Assembly (NCBI RefSeq): GCF_015206895.1
Contig: NZ_JADEXU010000041.1
Span: 1-55,117 of the forward strand
Direction of reading: 5' to 3'
Origin: Nostoc sp. LEGE 12450
GTDB taxonomy: Bacteria; Cyanobacteriota; Cyanobacteriia; Cyanobacteriales; Nostocaceae
Length of the DNA: 55,117 nt
Both the position numbers and the translations under genes were made by a program. Under the pieces are notes generated by a model that saw only the letters and a list, made by a program, of their open reading frames with translations, was not told the origin of the DNA and made no database searches. Of this stretch, positions 36,602 to 46,304 are shown in pieces. How positions within the stretch are numbered: position 1 is the stretch's first letter; each line of letters begins with the position of its first letter.

Positions 36602-39600
36602 ATGGATGCTAAAAAAATCAAAATTTTATTAGTTGATGATAAGCTAGAAAATTTACATTTTTTATCAGACATCCTTCACAACCAAGCTTATCAGGTACAA
36701 AGCGCCCTTTCTGGAGAATTAGCAATCAATACGGCGCTGGCTTGTCCTCCTGATTTGATTTTAATAAACTTTCTCATTTCAAAAATGAATGGTTATGAGG
36801 TTTATCAAAATTTAAAATCTCATCAGAAAACTCAAGAGATTCCGATAATTTTTTTTGGTATTTTAGAGGAATTATCGGAAGAAGTAAATATTTGTGATTT
36901 AGGCGATGTTGACTATATTACTCAACCATTTCAAGCTAAAGAAGTTTTATTACGCATACAAAATCAACTAACTATCCAAAGGCTGAAAAAACAGTTAAAA
37001 GAACAAAATGCCCAACTGCAAGAGGAGATTAAAGAACGTCAACGGATTGCTGTTGAGTTAAATCTTCGCAACCAACAGATAGAAGAAATTTTCACAGAAA
37101 TTCCTGTTAGCCTTAGCAAAGCTTTTTGTAGAGAAGTTTACCAAAACGAACGCCTTTTAGTCGAAGCTGCTCTTAAGAAAAGTGAAAGTCAATATCGCCA
37201 CCTAGTGGAGACATCCCAGGATATGATCTGGTCGGTAGATATTGATAGACTAATTACTTTTGTTAATCCGGCAGTCAAGCAGATTTATGGCTATGAACCC
37301 CAGGAAATGATCGGGCGTACCTTGACTGATTTTATCTCACCTCAGCAAGTTACTAAAGATAAAATAGCCTTTGAGCGTGTCTTACAGGGGAAGCCGATAT
37401 TTCAGCATGAAACTACCTGTGTATCTAAAGATGGTACTTTACTTTATTTAATGTTTAATGCGATCGCATTACGCAACGAAGAGGGTTTAGTCATAGGTAT
37501 GACAGGTACTGCTAGTAATATTACACAGCGTCGAGGTGTAGAAAAATTACTCCAAGAGAGCGCGATTAAGCTCCGCAATCATAACCTAGTGCTAACTCAA
37601 CTGGCACAAAATCAGATCCTTTATCAGGGTGACTTGAAAGCAGCTTTGGGTAAAATTACAGAAACAGCTGTCAAAAATATTGGAATGGAACGAGCCAGTG
37701 TTTGGTTGTATGACGAAACAGGCTTGAAAATCGAGTGTTTTGACCTATTTGAGGGCAGTTGCAATCAACATAGCGAAGGATTTTCTTTATCAGAGACAGA
37801 CTATCCAGCTTATTTTGCAGCTTTGCAACAAGATCAACCAATCGCCGCAGATGATGCCCATACCGATCCCAGAATTAGAGAATTTTCTCCATCTTACTCA
37901 AGATTAAATATTACCTCTATACTCGATACACCCATTAGGCAGGAGGGAAAAACCGTAGGGGTTTTATGTTTGGAGGCAGTGGGAGTTGCTCATCATTGGA
38001 CGCTAGAAGACCAAAATTTCGCTCGCTCTCTGGGCAATTTAGTATCTTTGGTGCTGGAAGCAAAAGAACGTCAACGCGCCGAAGCCGCGCGGAGGGCTTC
38101 TGAAGAAAAGTTAGCATCAGCTTTTCGGTCATCTCCCGATCCCATTGCCTTAATTACTGTTCCTAACAAACGCTTCGTCGAAGTTAACGACAGTTTTTGT
38201 CGGTTTTTTGGTTATTCTCGTTCTCAGGTTATCGATCGCACCGATCAAGAATTGAATATTTGGGTGAATCCAGAAGAATATAATTTTCTCACCCAGATGC
38301 TGCAAAAAACTAAAGCTATCCGTAACTATGAGGTTGATGTCTGCACGTCCACAGCAGAAATCAGGACAACCTTGTTGAGTGCGGAAATGATCGAGATTGA
38401 TGGGAAATGGTACGTACTAGGCACAGCGAAAGATATTACTGAACGCAAGCAGGCAGAAAATGAAAGCCGTTTGTTACTATTGACAACCCAAGCCATCACT
38501 CGTGCCAATGATGTCAATAGCTCTTTAGCGCTGGTCTTGCGCTTAATTTGTCATACTATTGGCTGGGATTTTGGTGAAGCATGGATACCTAATGAAGATA
38601 GTGCTGTTTTAGAACACACCCTGGGCTGGTATGGTGAACAAAGCAATTTGGAAGAATTTTGCAACCACAGTCAAATTGTGAAATTTCCTCTGGGAGTGGG
38701 ACTACCAGGAAGAGTTTGGCAGAATCAGGAACCAGAATGGATAGAAGATGTTTCAGAAGTTACAGAGCCAATTTTTTTGCGATCGCAACAAGCAGCAAAG
38801 GTTGGATTAAAAGCTGGTTTTGCTGTTCCTATACTGGTTGGAAACGAAGTATTAGCCGTTTTAGTGTTTTTTAAACGTAGTTCAGTAGTGGTAGATAGAC
38901 GTTTGCTCTTGCTAGTAAATGCTGTTGCTGCTCAGTTAGGTGGGTTGATTGAGCGCAAAACCCTAGAACAAGAATTAGCACTCAGAGAAGCTCGCCTCAA
39001 TGCCTTTTTTACAGGGGCTCCCGTCGGTATGAATATTGTAGATAACCAACTGCGGTTTGTGCAAATCAACCAAGTATTAGCGGAAATAAATGGAATATCC
39101 CAGGAAGCTCATATTGGTAAGACCATCCATGAAGCCTTACCCAAAATGGCCAGTGTCGTAGAACCATTTTATCAACAGGTTCTGTTGACAGGTGAACCCA
39201 TCCTCAATCAAGAATTAAGCGCCGCATCAATTAAACAACCAGATATTATCCGCCACTTCTTAGTTTCTTATTTTCCGATTCCTGGTGAGGACGATCGCCT
39301 CTCTGGTGTAGGCACTGTTCTAGTAGAAATTAGCGAACTGCAAGCAGCACTACGCGAACGGCAAGCCGCGCTACGCGAACGTAAATATGTCGAACAAGAA
39401 CTACGTTTAGCTAACGAGCGCCTTCAATATCTGCTTACTTCTAGCCCTGTGGTGATTTATAGCAGCAAAAAAACATTAGGCAATTTTAGCACTACCTTTA
39501 TTAGTAAAAACGTTAAGGCAATGGTTGGTTACGAAGCGCAGGAATTTGTCGAAAATCCTAATTTCTGGCTGCATCACGTCCACCCAGAAGATATTGAACT

Positions 39601-42265
39601 GATTTCAGAAAAATTTTCCCAGCTGGTTGAGCAAGAGTACACTTCTTACCAATATCGGTGGTTACACGCTGACGGAACTTATCACTGGTTTTACGAAAAG
39701 ATGAGGTTAATTCGTGACGAAGCTGGTAAACCTATAGAATGTGTCGGTTATTGGGCAGACATCAACGATGCTAAACTGGCAGAATTAGCTTTACAAACAG
39801 GTCGGCAGCGATATCAACTGCTAGCAGAAACCTCGCCAGCTTGTATATTTCACACTGATGTGGATGGTAATGTCTTATATTTTAATCAACGCTGGAGTGA
39901 GATTAGTGGATGCAATTTAGAAGAGTCTCTGGGGACCGGTTGGACAAAAGCCGTACATCCAGACGATCGCAAGCAGCTATTGTTGACATGGAATCAAGCA
40001 AGAGTTGCTAAAACAGCATATAAGTACGAACATCGGTTTTTACGTGATGATAGTACAGTTGTCTGGGTAATTTGTCAGGCTTTGCCAGAATTTCGAGATG
40101 ATGGAGAAATTAAAGGTTATATTGGTACGATTACAGATATTACCGAGAGAAAATTAGCAGAAGAAGCGCTGCGTGAGAGCGCAGAACGGGAAAGAGCGAT
40201 CGCCCAAGTGATTCAAAGGATGCGCCAAACATTGGATTTAGAGACTATATTTGCGGCTACAACCCAAGAATTACGGCAAGTACTCAATTGCGATCGGGTT
40301 GTTGTCTATCGTTTCAATCCCCAATGGAGTGGCGAATTTGTCTCTGAGTCTGTAGGTAATGATTGGATTTCTCTCATAGAAGAACATAACAACGATCCTC
40401 ATCTCACAGAAGGTGTCTTAGAAGAAGGACGTTGCCTAGCAAAAATTTTGGATAGTGCGGATAATCAAGCGGAAGATGCTGATATGCAAGCAATTCAAGA
40501 TGGCATTTACGCACAAGGCGCAACTTTTCGCTGCGTCCCAGACATTTACAATGCTGAGTTTCATCCCTCTTACATTAGCCTTTTAGAACGCTTTCAGGCA
40601 AAAGCTTACATCATTGTCCCCATTTTATATGGTAGTCAGATTTGGGGATTACTAGCGAGTTATCAAAATTCCGATTCCCGTCAATGGAAACCAGGAGAAA
40701 TCAACATCGTAGTTCAAATTGGCAATCAGTTGGGTGTGGCTTTACAGCAGGCGCAATTACTGGCGCAGACTCAAAGGCAGTCACAAGCATTGCAAGAAGC
40801 TGTGATCACAGCTGATGCTGCCAACCGCGCCAAAAGCGAATTCCTCGCCAACATGAGCCACGAACTGCGTACCCCACTCAATGCCATCCTCGGTTTTACC
40901 CAAATCATGAGCCACGATCATGCTTTATCTACTGAACATCAGCAAAATCTAGCAATTATCAATCGTGCTGGCGAACATCTCCTCAACTTAATCAACGACA
41001 TTCTGGAAATGTCTAAAATTGAAGCCGGTAGAATAACATTAAATCTCAACAGTTTTGACTTAATTCGCCTCTTAGAAAACCTCGAAGAGATGTTGCGTTT
41101 CCGCGCCACTTCCAAAGGCTTAGAATTAAATTTTGAATATACATCTTACCTTCCGCAGTATATCCAAGCTGATGAAAGTAAACTGCGTCAAGTATTGCTT
41201 AACCTCTTGGGAAATGCAATCAAATTTACCGATACTGGAAGAGTAATGTTACGTGTGGCGATGGAGGATATGGGTGATAAAATTTTACCTCATCCTCCTC
41301 ATCTATTCTTCGAGGTTACAGATACTGGTCGCGGTATTGCGCCAGAGGAAATTAACTTGCTTTTTGAAGCGTTTGGGCAAACTGAAACCGGTAGAAAATC
41401 GCAACAAGGAACAGGACTAGGTTTAGCAATTAGCCGCAAATATGTGGAACTAATGGGAGGAAACATTAGCGTCACCAGCATTATTGGTGGGGGAAGTACA
41501 TTTGCCTTTGATATTCAAATTGATCTAGCCGCAGCCAGCGAAATCCAGATCCAACAAATTAGACGACAAGTTCTGAGTTTAGCGCCTGCTCAAAACGAAT
41601 ACCGCATCTTGGTGGTTGATGACTCTATAGACAGCCGTTTAGTACTAGTAAAAATCCTGACATCTATCGGTTTTGCAGTCCAGGAAGCGGCAAATGGCAC
41701 GGAAGCGATCGCACTTTGGCAACAATGGCAACCAGACCTAATTTTTATGGATATGCGGATGCCAATTATGGACGGCTACGAAGCTACCAAAATTATTAAA
41801 GCTAGAGAAGAAACTTCAATCCCAAATCGCAAAACCATTATTATCGCCTTAACTGCTAACGCCTTTGAAGAACAGCGAGAGGCAACAATCCAAGCTGGTT
41901 GTGATGATTATATTAACAAGCCTTTCCGTGAGGAAGAATTATTAGAAAAATTGAGCGAATATCTAGAAGTTCAATATATTTACCAAGAAGATAACTATCA
42001 GATAAAAAATGCAAGCCAACAATTAGCAGAATCAATCTTGAAGCTTACAGATTTAGTTCCTCTATTATCTGAAATGTCGCCTGAATGGGTGAAACAAGTG
42101 TATACTGCCGCAGCCCAATGTAGTGATGACTTAATTTTAGAATTGATTGAACAAATTCCTTCAGAAAATGTTATGTTGAGCAATTTTATTCAGAATTTAG
42201 CTCATAATTTCCAGTTTGAGAAAATTATGGAATTGACGAGTATTGCAGGAGTATTATCTGGTTAA
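36602..42265 (+). CDS. Multi-PAS/GAF hybrid sensor histidine kinase with a degenerate N-terminal receiver
   Basis: A soluble ~1887-residue hybrid kinase, numbered from ATG 36602; an upstream TTG at 36578 would add 8 residues. Order: receiver (~5-125), PAS (~198-320), GAF (~331-490), PAS (~503-615), GAF (~623-781), three PAS (~795-915, ~940-1060, ~1069-1185), phytochrome-like GAF (~1205-1388), HisKA with His1420 in MSHELRTPLN, HATPase (~1525-1645; DTGRGIAPEE, GTGLGLAIS), receiver (~1667-1790) with Asp1717 in MDMRMPIMDGYE, and a ~90-residue helical tail. The first receiver keeps the acidic pair Asp12-Asp13 but has Asn56 where the phospho-accepting Asp belongs and Gln108 for the conserved Lys, so it is likely a pseudo-receiver. 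The last GAF has Ser1323-Tyr1324 where bilin-binding relatives have Cys-His. No partner gene is adjacent. Confidence 0.93.
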   Translation: MDAKKIKILLVDDKLENLHFLSDILHNQAYQVQSALSGELAINTALACPPDLILINFLISKMNGYEVYQNLKSHQKTQEIPIIFFGILEELSEEVNICDLGDVDYITQPFQAKEVLLRIQNQLTIQRLKKQLKEQNAQLQEEIKERQRIAVELNLRNQQIEEIFTEIPVSLSKAFCREVYQNERLLVEAALKKSESQYRHLVETSQDMIWSVDIDRLITFVNPAVKQIYGYEPQEMIGRTLTDFISPQQVTKDKIAFERVLQGKPIFQHETTCVSKDGTLLYLMFNAIALRNEEGLVIGMTGTASNITQRRGVEKLLQESAIKLRNHNLVLTQLAQNQILYQGDLKAALGKITETAVKNIGMERASVWLYDETGLKIECFDLFEGSCNQHSEGFSLSETDYPAYFAALQQDQPIAADDAHTDPRIREFSPSYSRLNITSILDTPIRQEGKTVGVLCLEAVGVAHHWTLEDQNFARSLGNLVSLVLEAKERQRAEAARRASEEKLASAFRSSPDPIALITVPNKRFVEVNDSFCRFFGYSRSQVIDRTDQELNIWVNPEEYNFLTQMLQKTKAIRNYEVDVCTSTAEIRTTLLSAEMIEIDGKWYVLGTAKDITERKQAENESRLLLLTTQAITRANDVNSSLALVLRLICHTIGWDFGEAWIPNEDSAVLEHTLGWYGEQSNLEEFCNHSQIVKFPLGVGLPGRVWQNQEPEWIEDVSEVTEPIFLRSQQAAKVGLKAGFAVPILVGNEVLAVLVFFKRSSVVVDRRLLLLVNAVAAQLGGLIERKTLEQELALREARLNAFFTGAPVGMNIVDNQLRFVQINQVLAEINGISQEAHIGKTIHEALPKMASVVEPFYQQVLLTGEPILNQELSAASIKQPDIIRHFLVSYFPIPGEDDRLSGVGTVLVEISELQAALRERQAALRERKYVEQELRLANERLQYLLTSSPVVIYSSKKTLGNFSTTFISKNVKAMVGYEAQEFVENPNFWLHHVHPEDIELISEKFSQLVEQEYTSYQYRWLHADGTYHWFYEKMRLIRDEAGKPIECVGYWADINDAKLAELALQTGRQRYQLLAETSPACIFHTDVDGNVLYFNQRWSEISGCNLEESLGTGWTKAVHPDDRKQLLLTWNQARVAKTAYKYEHRFLRDDSTVVWVICQALPEFRDDGEIKGYIGTITDITERKLAEEALRESAERERAIAQVIQRMRQTLDLETIFAATTQELRQVLNCDRVVVYRFNPQWSGEFVSESVGNDWISLIEEHNNDPHLTEGVLEEGRCLAKILDSADNQAEDADMQAIQDGIYAQGATFRCVPDIYNAEFHPSYISLLERFQAKAYIIVPILYGSQIWGLLASYQNSDSRQWKPGEINIVVQIGNQLGVALQQAQLLAQTQRQSQALQEAVITADAANRAKSEFLANMSHELRTPLNAILGFTQIMSHDHALSTEHQQNLAIINRAGEHLLNLINDILEMSKIEAGRITLNLNSFDLIRLLENLEEMLRFRATSKGLELNFEYTSYLPQYIQADESKLRQVLLNLLGNAIKFTDTGRVMLRVAMEDMGDKILPHPPHLFFEVTDTGRGIAPEEINLLFEAFGQTETGRKSQQGTGLGLAISRKYVELMGGNISVTSIIGGGSTFAFDIQIDLAAASEIQIQQIRRQVLSLAPAQNEYRILVVDDSIDSRLVLVKILTSIGFAVQEAANGTEAIALWQQWQPDLIFMDMRMPIMDGYEATKIIKAREETSIPNRKTIIIALTANAFEEQREATIQAGCDDYINKPFREEELLEKLSEYLEVQYIYQEDNYQIKNASQQLAESILKLTDLVPLLSEMSPEWVKQVYTAAAQCSDDLILELIEQIPSENVMLSNFIQNLAHNFQFEKIMELTSIAGVLSG

Positions 42266-42662
42266 TAAGTAAGTGGGCGTAAATAATTGTCGTTGAGATA
42301 AGGCAATAGGCAATAGATACAAGGGTTTTAGCCTAGTTCATTCTTTACATAGTTTTATTTTATTGTGCCAAATTACTTAAACAAGTATTAACTAAGTAAG
42401 TAGGTAGACATAATTAAATCTAAAATAAACTCTTAGTTTGTAGTGAGCGATTTATCGCTCAGAGCAAGGATTATCAGGACTAAAGTCCTTACTACAAACT
42501 TTAAATTTATTTATGCCTAGATACTTAGTAATAAGATTTACGCTAACTTCCCTACAAATCTCTCTACAAAACCAAAATGTAGTAGATCCTCCTAAATCCT
42601 CCTTTTTAAGGAGGATTTTGAGAGGTTTTTGCACCCAAATATATCGAGGTTGGGGGGATCTC
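42266..42662. repeat. Repeat-rich gap after the hybrid kinase
   Basis: GAGCGAT/ATCGCTC (42445-42460) and GGACTAAAGTCC (about 42477-42488) are small palindromes of dispersed type. AAATCCTCCTT (42594-42604) with AAGGAGGATTT (42608-42618) is an 11-bp perfect hairpin with a 3-base loop. The last lies just after the cupA stop on the minus strand and may end the CO2-uptake transcript. A GGCAATA repeat is at 42301-42315. Confidence 0.6.
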
Positions 42663-43970
42663 TTATCTATAATCTTGCTTTTGAATACTCCCCAAACGAG
42701 CAGCATCACGAATATTATAGTCGGGTCTAGTAAAGCGATTTAGCTGCATTTCAAAAAAATCTCGATTAGCTTGTAAATGCTTAGGATTTGGGTCATCTAA
42801 AGGATATAAAAGTGCAGTTCGCAAAGCTTGAATTACCGCAGAAGTAACACAGTACATTGACCGTTGAAAACTAACTCCCAACTGAATCAACATATCTTCT
42901 TCACCCCGGCAATGTTGGCTGTAGTAATTAACAAGATATGGCGGCAAAAAATGCAACATATCTTGCATTAATAATGTTGGGGGAATGCCAGCAGTACCAA
43001 CTGGAAACACATCAGCGTAAAGAATACCATAGTGAAAGTCTTTTTGGTCTTCTGGTACTTGACGCGCTTGAGCATTATAGGATTTTGTCCCTCGGAAGGG
43101 TGCGGTGCGGTAGAAAACAGCTTCTACATAAGGTAATGCTGCTTCGTATAGCCACATGAAACCCTTTGATTTAGGGATAATTTCGTAGCATTCACCACGA
43201 ATATAAACGTGATGGTAAATGGGACGACCTGCGATCGCAAATATACCATTAACTAAGAAGCTCATTGCCTCTGGGACGGTGCTAATCGTACCTTCGTCAT
43301 AGCGGTCGGACATTTCAAAGAATACCGGGGCCATGACTTCCCAGAATAAGCCCAGATTAGCGTAGTATGACATCTGGCGGCACTGTTCCAAAAACATATC
43401 GGGGAACAGCTTGTAAAGCCCCAGCATTACTGGGTTCCCTTGGAAATAAGCTTTAATTGCTCGGTCAGCGTTAGCTTTGTATTCGTCTGAATCTAGGTAA
43501 GGGTCAAATTGCCCACCCATCCCTCTATGCCATAACATCGCCCGCATACAAGCTTCAGCAAACTCCATGTTAATGCGATCGTGGAACAAGTGATGCAATA
43601 ACTTCGGCATTTTGAAAGTTTCACCTTTCTCGATAAATGCCAAAAGTTCTGGATGTGCAGTAGCTTCGCCGCGCCAAATTCGTAAATCGGCATCATCGCC
43701 AGCGTAATGATTATGCAGTTCTAAATACTCTTTGGGTAAGAAGTATTTAAAGAAAGGAACCGGGTTTAAAAATTCGTTTTCAGCAATATAAAGTAGGTCA
43801 CGCCAGTAAAAATCCATCGGCACAGCATAAGCTTTATATAAACCGATGATTTGCATCAAATTTTCTGGAGTATCGGGTAACATTGCACCGCCTGCTTCTA
43901 AGCGATGAATTACATCGGCAAATTCGTGCGTTGAAGGAGGTAATTTAATTGCTGTTTTAATCGCTGTCAT
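42663..43970 (-). CDS. cupA: CO2 hydration protein CupA (ChpY) of NDH-1MS
   Basis: A 435-residue member of the CO2 hydration protein family (ChpX/ChpY, CupA/CupB), the peripheral subunit that turns CO2 into bicarbonate at the NDH-1 membrane arm. Conserved stretches include PDTPENLMQIIGLYKAYAVP, LLHHLFHDRINMEFAEACM, SYYANLGLFWEVMAPVF, YEIIPKSKGF and GTAGIPPTLLMQDMLHFLPP. His127/His130 with Arg132 form the HxxHDR cluster that I take as the metal site, in agreement with what I recall of NDH-1MS structures. CupA rather than CupB is chosen from length and from linkage to ndhF-ndhD. It starts one base after the phosphatidyltransferase-like gene stops, so it is the last gene of the operon. Confidence 0.88.
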   Translation of the reverse strand: MTAIKTAIKLPPSTHEFADVIHRLEAGGAMLPDTPENLMQIIGLYKAYAVPMDFYWRDLLYIAENEFLNPVPFFKYFLPKEYLELHNHYAGDDADLRIWRGEATAHPELLAFIEKGETFKMPKLLHHLFHDRINMEFAEACMRAMLWHRGMGGQFDPYLDSDEYKANADRAIKAYFQGNPVMLGLYKLFPDMFLEQCRQMSYYANLGLFWEVMAPVFFEMSDRYDEGTISTVPEAMSFLVNGIFAIAGRPIYHHVYIRGECYEIIPKSKGFMWLYEAALPYVEAVFYRTAPFRGTKSYNAQARQVPEDQKDFHYGILYADVFPVGTAGIPPTLLMQDMLHFLPPYLVNYYSQHCRGEEDMLIQLGVSFQRSMYCVTSAVIQALRTALLYPLDDPNPKHLQANRDFFEMQLNRFTRPDYNIRDAARLGSIQKQDYR

Positions 43971-43971
43971 A

Positions 43972-44562
43972 TTATTTAGTAATTGGTGTTAGTGATTCTT
44001 GACGAATATTTAAGGCATGAAAAATGCTTAAAACATCATGTGTCCAAACTGGCAATATTAGCGTCATAGCAATTTCTTCGACGCTGTGAATTGTACCAGC
44101 AATACAAGTCAGCCATAAGGCAACTCCGGCGTAATCAAAGCCAAATAAGGCAATAATGGCAATAAAAAGGGTGATTCCCCAAAATTTTGCAGAGTAGGTG
44201 TGATAGCTAGCGGGTTTACCATATTTCACTAAATTCACCACCCACCACAGCAATTGAGCAAAAACAATCATTAGCAAAGGGACGGTATAAGTAACGAGAA
44301 TATCTTGATGAACTATCCACGCACTCACGAAGATACAGCTAAAAAGGCAGACATCAGCCCAACTATCGGCTTGGCGCAATTGGGCAGTGCTGACATCTAA
44401 TCGTCGCGCAATAATGCCATCAAAAATATCTGAGAGGAAGGCCGCGACAAAACCGACGATGAACCAAATACTGGTTTTGCCATCCAAGGCATCTAATAGG
44501 AGGAATGGAGATATCAAAAAGCGAAATAGAACAAGACCACTAGGAATTAATGTGAGATTCAT
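43972..44562 (-). CDS. CDP-alcohol phosphatidyltransferase-like membrane protein
   Basis: A 196-residue protein with about six membrane segments. It carries most of the CDP-alcohol phosphatidyltransferase signature D-x2-DG-x2-AR-x8-G-x3-D-x3-D: Asp45, Asp48, Gly49, Ala52, Arg53, Asp66 and Asp70. The second glycine is replaced by Leu62. Members join a CDP-diacylglycerol head group to an alcohol in phospholipid synthesis; the Leu change and short length leave activity in doubt. It lies inside the CO2-uptake operon, 36 bp after ndhD3 and one base before cupA. That tight fit suggests a linked function, perhaps lipid supply or a structural role, which is inference. Confidence 0.8.
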   Translation of the reverse strand: MNLTLIPSGLVLFRFLISPFLLLDALDGKTSIWFIVGFVAAFLSDIFDGIIARRLDVSTAQLRQADSWADVCLFSCIFVSAWIVHQDILVTYTVPLLMIVFAQLLWWVVNLVKYGKPASYHTYSAKFWGITLFIAIIALFGFDYAGVALWLTCIAGTIHSVEEIAMTLILPVWTHDVLSIFHALNIRQESLTPITK

Positions 44563-44598
44563 CCTTCCTCCTTTATCGATGCGTAACTCTCTTATTTA

Positions 44599-46095
44599 TT
44601 ACTTCAGCGCTACTTCAGAGATTACGGTTTTTTCCAAAGAGGGGATTGCAGCCACCATTGTTGTAGTTGTAGATTCACTCCAACGCACTAACCAAGTGGG
44701 TTGTACTCCCAAAAAGATGATAAAGGCTGCCAAAATTAAAGCTGGGATTTTCTCAGACCAAAGAACTTTGGGATAGTAGGCGAAGTTATCGAGTCTGCCA
44801 AAACAGGTGCGGTTGAGAAGGATGACAAAATAAACTGCGGTTAATCCACTAGCCACTACACACAAAATTGTTGGAATGGGAAAGGCAGAGAAACTACCTT
44901 GAAAAACGAGAAATTCGGCAATAAATCCTGTTAAACCGGGAATACCTGCGCTAGCCATTCCACTTAAAACTAATAAAGCGCTAATTAAGGGTATACCGCG
45001 TATAGGACTCATTAAACCGTTGAGTTTATCTAACTCGCGTGTACCGACTTTGGCTTCTACAACTCCCACCAAGTGGAAGAGAATCGCCAGGATTATTCCG
45101 TGGCTGAACATTTGGGCGACTGCACCCACAAGTGCTAAGGGTGTACTGGCTGCACCAGCTAGCAAGATATAGCCCATGTGACCGACGGAACTGTATGCTA
45201 CCATGCGCTTGATATCTTTTTGAGCGATCGCAATTACTGACCCATAGATAGCGCTGATTGCTCCCCAAATTGCCAGAGTCGGTGCAATAATACTCCAAGC
45301 ATGGGGAAACATGCCCAACCCAAATCGCAACAATCCATAAGTTCCCAGCTTTGCTAACACGCCACCCAGAAGAATGGCAATTGGTGCTGAAGCCTCAACA
45401 TAAGCATCCGGTAGCCAAGTATGGAAGGGAACTAAGGGAATTTTAATTCCAAAACCTAGTACTATACCTGCCAGTAAAAGGATTTGTTTTGCTGTTGACA
45501 AGTTCTCTGTAGAGACTGCATCAAAAGCAAAATTGGTAGAACCACTCAGCCACACCATACCTAAGAATGTTGCTAGAATTAATGCTCCCGAAACCGCAGT
45601 ATAAATCAGGAATTTAATCCCAGCATAACCCCGTTTTGCTCCTCCCCAAATGGAAATTAGTAAGTAGAAGGGGATTAATTCTAGTTCGTAAAACAGGAAG
45701 AATAGTAGTAAATTCTCTGCTAGGAAAGCACCTGCAACTCCTCCACTCACTAATAAAATCATGGAGTAGAATAACCGAGGGCGTTCAGTTTCTTTACTAC
45801 TGCTGTAAATAGAAATCCAGGTGAGTAGACTATTTAACACCAACATTAATATAGAAAGCCCATCAACACCTATTTGATAGCTCAAACCCAGGGTTTCATT
45901 CCAGGGCAAATACTCTTTAAATTGCATTCCTGGATTCGTAATATCAAATTTTAGTAGGATAAATAAGTTCCAGGAGAAAACTATCCCAGAAAAAATTAAT
46001 GCTGCTAAACGAATGCGCTCTTTAGGGATACTTACAGGTAATATTGCTATGAGAATAGCAGCAAAAATTGGAAGCCAAATCAATACACTTAACAT
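44599..46095 (-). CDS. ndhD3: NDH-1 subunit NdhD3 (NuoM-like, CO2-uptake form)
   Basis: A 498-residue polytopic proton-channel subunit of the thylakoid NDH-1 complex, with about 14 membrane helices. Family blocks are FLFYELELIPFYLLISIWGG (channel glutamate), GIKIPLVPFHTWLPDAYVEA, LAKLGTYGLLRFGL, IAQKDIKRMVAYSSVGHMGY and GTRELDKLNGL. The length and its place between ndhF and cup genes point to the D3 paralogue of the CO2-uptake complex rather than respiratory NdhD1/D2. It follows the carbonic anhydrase gene across a repeat-filled 209-bp gap, and leads into the phosphatidyltransferase-like gene. Confidence 0.9.
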   Translation of the reverse strand: MLSVLIWLPIFAAILIAILPVSIPKERIRLAALIFSGIVFSWNLFILLKFDITNPGMQFKEYLPWNETLGLSYQIGVDGLSILMLVLNSLLTWISIYSSSKETERPRLFYSMILLVSGGVAGAFLAENLLLFFLFYELELIPFYLLISIWGGAKRGYAGIKFLIYTAVSGALILATFLGMVWLSGSTNFAFDAVSTENLSTAKQILLLAGIVLGFGIKIPLVPFHTWLPDAYVEASAPIAILLGGVLAKLGTYGLLRFGLGMFPHAWSIIAPTLAIWGAISAIYGSVIAIAQKDIKRMVAYSSVGHMGYILLAGAASTPLALVGAVAQMFSHGIILAILFHLVGVVEAKVGTRELDKLNGLMSPIRGIPLISALLVLSGMASAGIPGLTGFIAEFLVFQGSFSAFPIPTILCVVASGLTAVYFVILLNRTCFGRLDNFAYYPKVLWSEKIPALILAAFIIFLGVQPTWLVRWSESTTTTMVAAIPSLEKTVISEVALK

Positions 46096-46100
46096 GGTAT

Positions 46101-46300
46101 TTTGTCCTTTGTTATTTGTTCTTTGTCCTTTGTTTTTTATGACCTACTCTTAGCCCAATATGCTTGAGTTAAGGGTTATTGGTGTGGATAATTGGTCTTT
46201 CAAGACGCGATAAATCGCGTCTCTACATGAGGGTTTTGTTGCTCATTCTGAACTGTATCGATTCTTAGCCAATGACTAATGACTAATGACAAAGGACAAA
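46101..46300. repeat. Repeats between the carbonic anhydrase and ndhD3 genes
   Basis: TTTGTCCTTTGT-type units (46101-46134) are mirrored by GACTAATGACAAAGGACAAA (46281-46300). Between them, AGACGCGA/TCGCGTCT (46204-46223) is a compact palindrome. The outer arms could pair across ~180 bases. A transcript reading through from ndhF would meet this structure before ndhD, so it may lower or separate downstream expression. Confidence 0.65.
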
Positions 46301-46304
46301 AAAA

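Noticed and set aside
36578..42265. A light-sensing cyanobacteriochrome
   Set aside because: The phytochrome-like GAF lacks the Cys-His pair for covalent bilin attachment, and no second cysteine motif was noticed.
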